This document shows, piece after piece, positions 7,919 through 15,530 of a DNA stretch of 64,000 nt. Each line of letters opens with the position of its first letter. Position 1 is the first letter of the stretch. The translations under genes and the position numbers were made by a program. The notes under the pieces were generated by a model. The model saw nothing but the letters and a program-made list of their open reading frames with translations. It was not told the origin of the DNA and did not search any database. Location of the stretch: positions 1 through 64,000 of the forward strand of contig JBNLVK010000061.1 in NCBI GenBank assembly GCA_050618055.1. The letters run 5' to 3'. The DNA is from CALDCK01 sp050618055. GTDB lineage: Bacteria; Myxococcota_A; UBA9160; SMWR01.

Positions 7919-8809
7919 GTGAGCCGCCGCCGCACAGAGGACTGCGGTCCCGACGGACCCCACGACCGGGGCTTCACCGGCTTCCTCCGCAGCCTGCTGT
8001 CCGGCATTCCCTGGAGCGAGCGCGCCGAGCGCGAGGAGACGGTCCGGGTCGACGCACCGCCCAGCGGCGGCATCCGCATCCACAACCCGAACGGTCGCAC
8101 CAAGGTCACCGGCGAGGACCGCACCGACATCGAGGTCACCTCGCACAAGACGGCCCGCGCCGAGTCGCAGGAGGCCGCCGCCGAGCTGCTGGAGGAGATC
8201 CGGCTGGTCTTCACCGAGACGCCCGAGGGCCTGGAGCTCGAGGTGGAGACGCCGCGCAAGTGGAACCGACGCGGCGGCGCCAACCTGTGCGTGCGCGTCC
8301 CCCGCAGCACCATGCTGGCGGTGGGCGCCGCCAACGGTCGCGTGCACATCGAGAACATCCGCGGCGCCGTGAAGGCCCGCTCGACCAACGGGGCGGTGTG
8401 CGTCTCCGACGTGGTCGGCGACGTCTGGGTGGCCACCAGCAACGCCAAGGTCACCTGCTCCTGCATCCGCGGGCGCCTGATGGCGCGCTCCTCGAACGGC
8501 AAGATCGAGATCGACGAGCACTGCGGGTCGATCGACGCGAGCACCAGCAACGGGCTGATCCGCGGGCGCCTGGAGAGCCTGGGCAAGGAGGGCATCCAGC
8601 TCGCCACCAGCAACGGGCGCATCGTCCTCGACCTGCCCGAGAAGGTCGACGCCGACCTGGACATCCGCGTCGACAACGGGGTGATCCGCAACGACCGCCC
8701 CCTGGACGAGACCCACCGCGACACCGGCGGGCGTCTGCTCGGCCGGATCGGCGCCGGCGGCACGCTGGTCAAGCTGCGCACCTCGAACGGATCCGTATCG
8801 CTCCACTGA
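7919..8809 (+). CDS. DUF4097-type beta-helical repeat protein
   Basis: 296 residues from a GTG at 7919. From about residue 136 to the end there are at least seven imperfect repeats of about 20 residues, each beginning with S/T-x-N-G followed by alternating hydrophobic residues and ending in G. This is the right-handed beta-helix pattern of DUF4097/adhesin-like putative bactofilin relatives. There is no signal peptide or obvious membrane helix, so it is probably cytoplasmic or membrane-associated. Proteins of this family often sit beside anti-sigma or membrane regulators; here the neighbour is a rhomboid protease. Function is unknown. Confidence 0.85.
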   Translation: MSRRRTEDCGPDGPHDRGFTGFLRSLLSGIPWSERAEREETVRVDAPPSGGIRIHNPNGRTKVTGEDRTDIEVTSHKTARAESQEAAAELLEEIRLVFTETPEGLELEVETPRKWNRRGGANLCVRVPRSTMLAVGAANGRVHIENIRGAVKARSTNGAVCVSDVVGDVWVATSNAKVTCSCIRGRLMARSSNGKIEIDEHCGSIDASTSNGLIRGRLESLGKEGIQLATSNGRIVLDLPEKVDADLDIRVDNGVIRNDRPLDETHRDTGGRLLGRIGAGGTLVKLRTSNGSVSLH

Positions 8810-8881
8810 CGCGGACGCATGCCCCGCGGCGTGCGCGTCCGCCCCCGCGTTCGGATAGGATGGACGGCGAGGAGAACCGCC

Positions 8882-9358
8882 ATGTCCGTCGCCGTCAACG
8901 GCATCGCCCACATCCAGCTGACCGTGAACGATCCGGACCGCTGCCTGCCCTGGTGGGAGAAGCTCTGCCACTTCCTCGAGATGAAGACGCTCATCAAGGG
9001 CGAGGGCGTGATCTACTGCATCGGCAGCCGCACCGGCATCCTGGTGCGCGGTGCGCCGGAGGGGAAGCGGGACAAGCCCTTCGACCAGGACACCGCGGGG
9101 CTCCACCACGTCTGCTTCCGGGCCCGCGAGCACGACGACGTGGACGCCATCCATCGCTTCCTGGTCGACGAGCTCGACGCCCACATCGTCCACCCGCCCG
9201 AGGACGGCAAGAACTTCGCGCCCGGCTACTACTCGGTGCTGTTCGAGGATCCGGACGGCATCCGCGTCGAGGTGAACCACGTGCCGGGCAAGGGGCACCT
9301 GGGGCAGGGCGGCCGGCTCGGTCCGGGCGGCAAGGGTCCGCAGGACCACTACCCGTGA
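8882..9358 (+). CDS. VOC-family (glyoxalase/dioxygenase fold) protein
   Basis: 158 residues. The ATG at 8882 has GGAG before it. Two paired beta-alpha-beta-beta-beta modules are visible: H-I-Q-L-T-V near residue 11, H-H-V-C-F near 78, and a final F-E-D-P-D-G-I-R-V-E-V that carries the usual metal-ligand Glu. Members bind Fe, Mn or Zn and catalyse epimerisation, ring cleavage or glutathione transfer. The C-terminal Gly-rich tail (about 20 residues) is unusual. The stop codon overlaps the next gene's GTG, implying coupled translation with the CmcJ-like oxygenase. Confidence 0.87.
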   Translation: MSVAVNGIAHIQLTVNDPDRCLPWWEKLCHFLEMKTLIKGEGVIYCIGSRTGILVRGAPEGKRDKPFDQDTAGLHHVCFRAREHDDVDAIHRFLVDELDAHIVHPPEDGKNFAPGYYSVLFEDPDGIRVEVNHVPGKGHLGQGGRLGPGGKGPQDHYP

Positions 9359-10149
9359 TCGAGACCACGCTCTCCTACCTGCGGCCCATGTCCGAGCGGC
9401 CGTACTACTACAACACGAAGCCGCCGCCGGACACGCCCTGGCGCAACACGAAGGGCGACTTCCGCCGGGTGTCGGTGCACGACGCCCGCGACCTGCCGAA
9501 CGCGCCCGGCCTGGACCGCGAGGGCTTCGCCCTGGCCCGCGTCGAGACGCGCGCCTCCGACCTCTACGACGCCGCGGCGGTGCGCGCCGTCTTCTACCCG
9601 GAGGTCTGCGAGGTGGTGCGCCGGGCCACCGGCGCGCGGCGCGTGCTCGCCTTCGACCACAACGTGCGCAACGCGGACAGGGCCGCCCTCGGCGAGGACG
9701 GCGCCCAGGGTCCGGTGAAGCTGGTGCACAACGACTACACCGAGGCCTCCGGACCGCAGCGCGTGCGCGACCTGCTGCCCGACGAGGCCGACGCGCTGCT
9801 GACGCGTCGCTTCGCGGTGATCAATGTCTGGAAGCCGATCCGCGGTCCGGTGGAGCAGTCGCCGCTGGGCTTCTGCGACGCGGGCAGCATCGCGCCCGAG
9901 GACATGCTCCCCACCGACCTGATCTACGCCGACCGCAGCGGCGAGATCTACTCGTTCCTGTGGCGCGAGACGCACCGCTGGTTCTACTACCCGGCCATGC
10001 GGGACGACGAGGCGCTGCTGCTCAAGTGCTACGACTCGCGTCGCGACTGCGCGCGCTTCACCGCCCACAGCGCCTTCGACGATCCCGGCTCGCCCGAGGA
10101 CGCCGCCGTGCGCGAGAGCATCGAGGTGCGGACGCTGGCCTTCTGGTAG
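9355..10149 (+). CDS. CmcJ/NvfI-like oxidoreductase (2-oxoglutarate/Fe(II)-oxygenase-like)
   Basis: 264 residues starting with a GTG that overlaps the preceding stop by four bases. The pattern matches the CmcJ/AsaB/NvfI family: an R-P-Y-Y-Y-N start, D-H-N-V-R (about residue 100), H-N-D-Y-T-E (about 123), N-V-W-K-P-I, and H-R-W-F-Y-Y-P near 205 followed by L-K-C-Y-D-S. H-N-D and the later His are the expected iron ligands. Family members act in cephamycin 7-methoxylation and fungal meroterpenoid pathways as hydroxylases or endoperoxygenases. Here there is no biosynthetic cluster, so the substrate is unknown. Confidence 0.88.
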   Translation: MIETTLSYLRPMSERPYYYNTKPPPDTPWRNTKGDFRRVSVHDARDLPNAPGLDREGFALARVETRASDLYDAAAVRAVFYPEVCEVVRRATGARRVLAFDHNVRNADRAALGEDGAQGPVKLVHNDYTEASGPQRVRDLLPDEADALLTRRFAVINVWKPIRGPVEQSPLGFCDAGSIAPEDMLPTDLIYADRSGEIYSFLWRETHRWFYYPAMRDDEALLLKCYDSRRDCARFTAHSAFDDPGSPEDAAVRESIEVRTLAFW

Positions 10150-10159
10150 GGAGGGTCCG

Positions 10160-11062
10160 CTACTTCTCGCCGATCTTGCGGGCCACCGGCCGGCCGTCGG
10201 ACAGGAAGACGACGCCCGAGGGCTGGATCTCGCTCACCACGTAGCGACCCACCACGTCCCCCTCGGCGACGCGGCGGCGCTCGCCGTCCACCTCGAGGAA
10301 GGCCACGCGGCGCGCGGCGGTCGGGTGCCAGAGGGTCTTCTCGACGATCGGTCCCGCGGTCGCCGCCGGAGCGGGCGGGGCCGGCGCGGGCTCGGGTGCC
10401 CGGGCCACGGGCTCCGGCGCGGGCGCGGGAGGCGGCGCCGCGGCGATCTTCGGCTCGGGCTTCGGCGCAGCCGCCGCGGCGATCTTCGGCTCCGGCTTCG
10501 GCTCGGCCGCGGCCGCGACCTTCGGCGCGGGCTTCTCGACGACCGGCGGGGGCTTCGGGGCGGCGGCCTTCTCGACGACCGGAGCGGGCTCGGGCCCGGG
10601 GTCCGCAGGAGCGGGCGGCGCCGCCTCCGGCGGATCCGCGGCGCGCGCGACGATGGGCGTGCGCGGCTCGGCGGGCGGACGCTCCACCACCTCGACCCGG
10701 GAGGCGAAGGCCTCTTCGGGAAGGCCCGCCTCGGCGGGCTCGACCGGCGCCGGCGCCGTGCGCTGCACGGGCGCGGGCCGCGGCGGCGACGGCGCGCGCG
10801 CCACCGGAGCCTGCGGCGGCGCGGGCTCGGCGGCGACGTCCAGGGCCGGCTCGGGCGCGAACCCCAGCCGCTCGCGCTGCGTCCAGGCCAGCCCGGCCGC
10901 CACGACCAGCCAGGCCACGCCCAGCAGCCACAGCAGGCGCTTCGACCCGCCCCGCCGGGGGGGCTCCGCCTCCGGCGCGGCCACCTGCTCGCGCAGCGGG
11001 CGTTCGCCGCCGGACTGCTTCTCCTCTTCGAGCCGGCGCAGCGCCTTCAGGATCGTGCTCAC
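10160..11062 (-). CDS. gspB: Type II secretion GspB-like protein
   Basis: 300 residues. A short cytoplasmic N-terminus with S-x-I-L-K-A-L-R-R-L-E-x-E-K, the usual GspB start, is followed by one membrane helix (about 42-61). A Pro/Ala/Lys-rich periplasmic spacer runs to about 235. The C-terminal GspB domain ends with G-E-x-V-G-R-Y-V-V-S-E-I-x-x-S-G-V. With the GspA ATPase it helps assemble the GspD secretin through peptidoglycan. The GTG at 11062 overlaps the gspA stop by four bases. The spacer is repetitive at DNA level (GGCGCGGGCTTC-like words), so its length may vary between strains. Confidence 0.87.
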   Translation of the reverse strand: MSTILKALRRLEEEKQSGGERPLREQVAAPEAEPPRRGGSKRLLWLLGVAWLVVAAGLAWTQRERLGFAPEPALDVAAEPAPPQAPVARAPSPPRPAPVQRTAPAPVEPAEAGLPEEAFASRVEVVERPPAEPRTPIVARAADPPEAAPPAPADPGPEPAPVVEKAAAPKPPPVVEKPAPKVAAAAEPKPEPKIAAAAAPKPEPKIAAAPPPAPAPEPVARAPEPAPAPPAPAATAGPIVEKTLWHPTAARRVAFLEVDGERRRVAEGDVVGRYVVSEIQPSGVVFLSDGRPVARKIGEK

Positions 11063-11955
11063 GAGCTCTCCTTCTGGCCGAACGGTATCACGCGGCGCCA
11101 GCCCACCCGCACCGCGCGCACGGCACGCACCGCGCCGGGACGGCGCGCCCGCCGCGCCGTCAGGATCTCGCGGGCCGCCTGCTCCACGTGGCTTCCGTTG
11201 ACCAGCTTGGCGCCCTCGGCGTAGCCGGCGAGCAGCGAGCGGTCGGCCAGCAGGTTCACCAGCCGGGGAATGCCGCGGGTGCGCCGCCGGATCTGCCGCA
11301 GCGCGCCCTCGGTGAAGAGGTCGTGCTCGTCGCCGGTGGCGACGCGCACCCGGTGCACCACGTAGGCCGACGCCTCCTCCTCGGACAGCTCGCCCAGGCG
11401 CCAGCGCACGCTGATGCGCTGGCGCAGCTGGCGCAGCGCCTTGCTGTCGAGCTTCGCGTCGAGCTCGGGCTGACCGAACAGCACGATCTGGATCAGCTTC
11501 TGCCGCGAGGTCTCCAGGTTCGAGAGCAGCCGCATCTGCTCGAGCGTCTCGGTGGACAGGTTCTGGGCCTCGTCCACGATCAGCAGCACGCGGCGGCCGC
11601 GCCGGCTGGCGGCCAGCAGGAAGGCGTTCAGGCGCTGCGACAGGTCGGCGCGCGTGCCGGTGGGCGCCAGTCCGAACTCCATGGCGATGGCGCGCAGCAG
11701 CTCGTCCGGGTCGAGCGCCGGGTTGAACAGGTAGGCGAGCTCGGTCTCGGCGGCGAGCCGGTCGATCAGCGTGCGGCACAGCGTGGTCTTGCCGGTGCCC
11801 ACCTCGCCGGTCACCGCGATGAAGCCCTCGCCCTGGTCGATGCCGTAGAGCACGTGGGCCAGCGCCTCCCGGTGGGAGGTCGACAGGAACAGGTAACGCG
11901 GGTCGGGCGTCAGGCTGAACGGCTTCTCGCGGAGCCCGTAGTGCGCGGTGTACAT
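11059..11955 (-). CDS. gspA: ExeA/GspA family AAA ATPase
   Basis: 298 residues, starting M-Y-T-x-x-Y-G-L-R-E-K-P-F as in ExeA/GspA. Walker A (G-E-V-G-T-G-K-T) is at 50-57, Walker B (L-L-I-V-D-E-A-Q) near 125 and the arginine-finger region R-x-x-R-G-I-P-R-L-V-N near 243. It lacks the C-terminal peptidoglycan-binding domain of full-length ExeA, so it is the short form. It works with GspB in secretin assembly or a related export function. A GGGAG site is 8 bases before the ATG. It diverges from the pantothenate kinase gene. Confidence 0.9.
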   Translation of the reverse strand: MYTAHYGLREKPFSLTPDPRYLFLSTSHREALAHVLYGIDQGEGFIAVTGEVGTGKTTLCRTLIDRLAAETELAYLFNPALDPDELLRAIAMEFGLAPTGTRADLSQRLNAFLLAASRRGRRVLLIVDEAQNLSTETLEQMRLLSNLETSRQKLIQIVLFGQPELDAKLDSKALRQLRQRISVRWRLGELSEEEASAYVVHRVRVATGDEHDLFTEGALRQIRRRTRGIPRLVNLLADRSLLAGYAEGAKLVNGSHVEQAAREILTARRARRPGAVRAVRAVRVGWRRVIPFGQKESS

Positions 11956-12002
11956 TGGCTGCTCCCGGATCACCCGATTGTGCCACTCTGGACGTCGTCT
12001 CG

Positions 12003-12860
12003 TTGTCTGAACCGCCGAAGCTCCAGAACGCTGCGCTCGCCGGTGCCGACGTCGGTGCGACCCTCGTGAAGCTGGCCATTCGCGAGCCGGCGGGGACCAC
12101 CGCCCTGGAGACCCGGCCGGCCGCCGACCTGGAAGCCGTGGCCCGGCGCCTGGCCGAGGCCGGCGTCCGGCAGGTGGGCCTGACCGGCGGCGGCGCACCC
12201 CGGCTGGCGCGCCTGCTGTCTTCGGACACCGCCCAGGTCGACGAGTTCGCCGCCTGGTCCACCGGGGCCCGGCGCCTGCTGCGGGGCCGCGGCGTCGACG
12301 CGGAGCGCTTCCTGCTGGTCTCGGTGGGAACCGGCACCTCGGCCATGCTGGTCGACGGCGCCCGCGTGACGCGCGTGGGCGGCACGGCCCTGGGCGGCGG
12401 CACCGTGATGGGCCTGGGCACGGCGCTCACCGGCCGCCGCGAGTTCGACGCCATCGCCGAGGCGGCGGCGCAAGGCGACCGCCGCAACGTCGACCTGCTG
12501 ATCTCGGACGTCTACCCGGAGGGCGATTTCCTGCTGCCCGGCGAGGTGAACGCCTCCTCCTTCGCCCGCCTCGCGCGGCTGGCGGAAGGCGACGTCACGG
12601 CTCCGTCGGACCTGGCTCATGGCGTGATGGGTCTGGTGGGCGAGAACGTGGCGCTCATCTGCTGCGGACTGGCCGCGGCGGCCGGCGTCGAGCGCATCGC
12701 CTGGGGCGGCACCACGCTGCGCAACAACCCGTCGCTGGTGGCGGTGCTGTCCGGCGCGTGCCGGGCCATGGGACGCCAGCCCACGTTCCTGCCGAAGGGC
12801 GAGTTCGTCGGCGCCCTCGGCGCACTGGAATGCGTGGCCGACGGCACGATCATCGACTAG
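12003..12860 (+). CDS. coaW: Type II pantothenate kinase
   Basis: About 285 residues of the ASKHA fold: G-A-D-V-G-A-T-L-V-K phosphate-1 loop, V-S-V-G-T-G-T-S, then V-G-G-T-A-L-G-G-G-T and G-D-R-R-N-V-D-L, which closely follow the Staphylococcus and eukaryote type II enzymes rather than CoaA or CoaX. It phosphorylates pantothenate in the first step of CoA synthesis and is expected to resist CoA feedback (family knowledge). The start is uncertain: TTG at 12003 is preferred, a TTG at 11955 is possible, and neither has a clear ribosome site. Confidence 0.85.
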   Translation: MSEPPKLQNAALAGADVGATLVKLAIREPAGTTALETRPAADLEAVARRLAEAGVRQVGLTGGGAPRLARLLSSDTAQVDEFAAWSTGARRLLRGRGVDAERFLLVSVGTGTSAMLVDGARVTRVGGTALGGGTVMGLGTALTGRREFDAIAEAAAQGDRRNVDLLISDVYPEGDFLLPGEVNASSFARLARLAEGDVTAPSDLAHGVMGLVGENVALICCGLAAAAGVERIAWGGTTLRNNPSLVAVLSGACRAMGRQPTFLPKGEFVGALGALECVADGTIID

Positions 12861-12867
12861 CCGAAGG

Positions 12868-14601
12868 CTACTCGACGCTGACGCGCGTCTTCGCCTGGGT
12901 GTCGCTGTCGCGGAGGGCCGGCTCGGTGGCCTTGTCCTCGTCGCCGCGGCTCATGGTGCGCAGGGCGCGCTGGGTCCGCGCGATGGCGGCGCGCTGCACG
13001 CGCAGCTCCTCGCTCTGGGCGGCCACCTGGCGCTCGAGCCGCTCGCGCGCCTCGTTCGCCTCTTCGAGCTTGCCCTCGAGCTGGGCCATGCGGCGCTCGA
13101 GCTCGTGCACGACGCGCAGCACGTCGCTGTCGGCTCCGGCCGGTGCAGCGGCGACGGGAGCCGGGGGCGGCGAGTCCATGCGATCCGGATCGGCCGGCAG
13201 GTCGGACATTCCCTGGTTCATCGTCGGGTCTCCCATCGTCGTGGCTTCGTTCGGATCGACGGCCACGGTCTCGACATCGGTCTCGAAGAGGCTGTCCATC
13301 TCGGATCCGGCGCTCGCCGGCTCGGAGACGGGGGCGGCCGGCTCGGGCATCGCCGCGGGCTCGGTCGTCCTGGAATCGGTGGCGGGCTCGTCGTCGAAGA
13401 GCCCGTCGAGGGTTCCGCTGCCGCTCTCGGCGCTGGCGGCGCCCGGCATCTCGCTGTCGCCGCCGAAGCTCGGGGCCGAGCCCAGCAGCGTGTCGTGGGC
13501 GGTGGCGGAATCGTCGTCGCCGGTGCTCGACTCGTCGGCGATCGCCATCACGTCCAGGTCGTTGGGCAGCGGCCGGCGGCGGCGCATCAGGAAGAAGCCG
13601 ACCAGGCACAGCAGCACACCGGCTCCGGCGGCCAGGACCAGCGGGTTCGACCACCAGCCGCCCTCGCTCGAAGGCGCGGGCGCCGGGGCCTTCGCCGTCT
13701 TCGGCGCCACCGGCTTGGGGGCGGCCTTCTTCGGCTGCACGGGCTTCGGCGCGACCGGCTTGGGCGCAACCGGACTGGGCGCCGTCGGCTCGGCGTCGGC
13801 GACCTCGAGCGGCTCGGCGTCGGGCGCGGCTTCCGGCGTCGCGTCGGCGACCGGCGCTTCGCTCGGTTCCTCGACCGCGGGCTTCGCGGCGGGCTTGGCG
13901 GGCTTCGCAACCTCGGGCGCGGGGGTCTTCGCGACCACCGGCTTCGGCGCGGGCGCGGGCGGCTTCTCGACCACGGGCTCGGGCGCCGGCTCCGGCGCGG
14001 GCTTCTTCGCCACGACCGGCGCGGGCTTATTCGCCACCGGCTTCGGCGCGGGCTTCTTCGCGACCACCGGTGCGGGCGCAGGCTTCGGCGCGGGCGGCTT
14101 CGCCACCTCCGGCTCCGGCGCGGGCTCCGGCGTCTTCGCGACCACCGGCTCGGGCGCCGGCTTCGGCGCGGGCTTCTTCGCCACCGGCATCGTGTTCTCG
14201 CGCATCACGTCGAGCACGATGCGCGGCGGGTTGGCGAGGATCATCTCCTTGACGCGGATGCCCGGCTCGCGCAGCGAGATGCGCGCCACCGACGTGCCAC
14301 GGCCGGCGTCGACCTCGACCTTCGAGATGCCCCGCGTCCGGAACGGGATCGAGCGGGCGCTCGCGCCTGCGTCGAGCGTGACCGTCAGCCGGGTGCCGTC
14401 GCGCTCCAGCCGGTAGCCGGCCGGCGCGTCGAGCTGGAAGACGACGCGGGTGAATTCCGGGTGCTTGCCGACGCGCACCTCGGTGACCTCGGCGGCGAGC
14501 GCCGGCAGCGAGCATGCCAGCAACGCCAGGGCCACGAGCAGACCCCGGCCGCAGGAGCGGCAGGCGCGGTCGGTGCGGCGATGGCGGGACGTGGGTCGCA
14601 T
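12868..14601 (-). CDS. AMIN-domain envelope protein with Pro/Ala/Lys spacer, membrane helix and coiled coil
   Basis: 577 residues. A signal-like hydrophobic N-terminus (about 20-37, ending A-L-A-A) is followed by an AMIN domain (about 38-125), which binds peptidoglycan in AmiC and PilQ. A K-P-A-P repeat spacer (about 135-310) then leads to a W-W-containing membrane helix (about 318-341) with R-R-R-R after it. An acidic stretch and a coiled coil (about 497-555) complete it. The layout, periplasmic wall-binding head joined by a rigid spacer to a cytoplasmic coiled coil, resembles FimV/TonB-like trans-envelope connectors. It is close to GspAB, so a role in secretion or pilus assembly is possible (inference). 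Confidence 0.8.
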   Translation of the reverse strand: MRPTSRHRRTDRACRSCGRGLLVALALLACSLPALAAEVTEVRVGKHPEFTRVVFQLDAPAGYRLERDGTRLTVTLDAGASARSIPFRTRGISKVEVDAGRGTSVARISLREPGIRVKEMILANPPRIVLDVMRENTMPVAKKPAPKPAPEPVVAKTPEPAPEPEVAKPPAPKPAPAPVVAKKPAPKPVANKPAPVVAKKPAPEPAPEPVVEKPPAPAPKPVVAKTPAPEVAKPAKPAAKPAVEEPSEAPVADATPEAAPDAEPLEVADAEPTAPSPVAPKPVAPKPVQPKKAAPKPVAPKTAKAPAPAPSSEGGWWSNPLVLAAGAGVLLCLVGFFLMRRRRPLPNDLDVMAIADESSTGDDDSATAHDTLLGSAPSFGGDSEMPGAASAESGSGTLDGLFDDEPATDSRTTEPAAMPEPAAPVSEPASAGSEMDSLFETDVETVAVDPNEATTMGDPTMNQGMSDLPADPDRMDSPPPAPVAAAPAGADSDVLRVVHELERRMAQLEGKLEEANEARERLERQVAAQSEELRVQRAAIARTQRALRTMSRGDEDKATEPALRDSDTQAKTRVSVE

Positions 14602-14662
14602 GGGCTCTTGCGCAGCCTTTCGGCAAGTCCTGGGCAGCGCTTGAACGGAAGTTGCGGGGCCG

Positions 14663-14732
14663 TGCCTGATTCTGGCAGGCGCGGGCCCGCGCGCCCAGCG
14701 CCCCGTGGAAGCGCTTTGGAAACGGGCGCTTC
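14663..14732. other. Hairpin-rich intergenic segment
   Basis: Three inverted repeats lie between the metal-receptor gene and the AMIN gene: GCCTG/CAGGC (14664-14680), a perfect 14-base palindrome GCGCGGGCCCGCGC (14679-14692) and GAAGCGC/GCGCTTC (14708-14732). On the minus-strand transcript they follow the stop at 14748 by 15 bases. No T-run follows, so a rho-independent terminator is not supported; RNA structure or processing is possible. Confidence 0.35.
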
Positions 14733-14747
14733 GGTCCCGGAAGCCGT

Positions 14748-15530
14748 TCAGGACCCGGGCTGCAGGAGCGCCCGCAGGGAGCTGATCGCCTGGCCGATGC
14801 GGGGGCCGTACCAGGACACCAGGGTGCCGTCGAGCGGGTGGATGCGCCGCGCCTCGGCCGCCGGGATGGGCCACTCCGAGAGCTCGGCCACCTCGCGCGG
14901 CCCGAACGCGTAGGGCTCGTCGGGCAGCAGCACCACCTCCGGCGCCCCGGCGACGATCTCGGCCTCCTCGACGATCGGATAGCGGCGCTCGTGCCGGTCG
15001 CCGAAGACGTTGGCGCCGCCGCACAGGCGCAGCAGGTCGTCGGCGTAGGTGTCGGCGCCGACCGCCATCCACGGGCTCTTCCAGATCGGGCAGAAGACGC
15101 GGGCCGGCGTCGCACTGGCCAGCGCCTGCTCGGCCCGCGCGAAGGCCTGGCGCACCGGACCCAGCACCGCCTCGCGCTGCGCCGCGTCGGCGCCCAGCGC
15201 GCCCAGCTCCTCGAGCAGCGCGATGGCGTCGCGCACCGTGCGCGGATACGTGACCCACACGTCGACGCCCGCCTGCGTCAGCCGCTCGACGTCGCGGCGC
15301 CGGTTCTCCTCCTGGTTGGCGATCACCAGCTGGGGGCGCAGCTCCAGGATGCGCTCGATCGACGGGTTCTTGGTGCCGCCCACCTTGGGCAGCGCCGCCA
15401 CCCGGTCGGCCGGGTGCACGCACCAGTCGGTCACGCCGACCACCCGGTCGCCCAGGCCCAGCGCGAACAGCGCCTCGCTCAGGCTCGGCACCAGCGAGAC
15501 GATGCGGCGCGCCGCGGCGCGCTCGCTCAC
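14748..15530 (-). CDS. Helical-backbone metal receptor (BtuF/periplasmic-binding class III fold) without leader
   Basis: 260 residues with the R-I-V-S-L-V-P-S-L-S-E start and D-W-C-V-H-P motif of cobalamin/metal-chelate binding proteins (BtuF-like), then K-V-G-G-T-K-N-P near residue 48 and a second lobe with V-F-C-P-I-W-K. There is no signal peptide or lipobox, so it should be cytoplasmic, unlike true BtuF. Its GTG overlaps the stop of the ArsA-type gene by four bases, so the three genes 17892-14748 are translationally coupled. The ligand may be a corrinoid (inference). Confidence 0.85.
   Translation of the reverse strand: MSERAAARRIVSLVPSLSEALFALGLGDRVVGVTDWCVHPADRVAALPKVGGTKNPSIERILELRPQLVIANQEENRRRDVERLTQAGVDVWVTYPRTVRDAIALLEELGALGADAAQREAVLGPVRQAFARAEQALASATPARVFCPIWKSPWMAVGADTYADDLLRLCGGANVFGDRHERRYPIVEEAEIVAGAPEVVLLPDEPYAFGPREVAELSEWPIPAAEARRIHPLDGTLVSWYGPRIGQAISSLRALLQPGS

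Noticed and set aside
11955..12003. An earlier TTG start for the pantothenate kinase
   Set aside because: It would begin inside the divergent promoter region, and the added residues have no match to the family start. The shorter TTG start is preferred but not proven.
13600..14200. GGCGCGGGCTTCGGC-type repeats that look like a CRISPR-like array
   Set aside because: They encode the K-P-A-P spacer of the AMIN protein in frame, with irregular unit length and no spacers.
14663..14732. A possible rho-independent terminator after the metal-receptor gene
   Set aside because: Good hairpins but no T-run on either strand; kept only as structured intergenic DNA.
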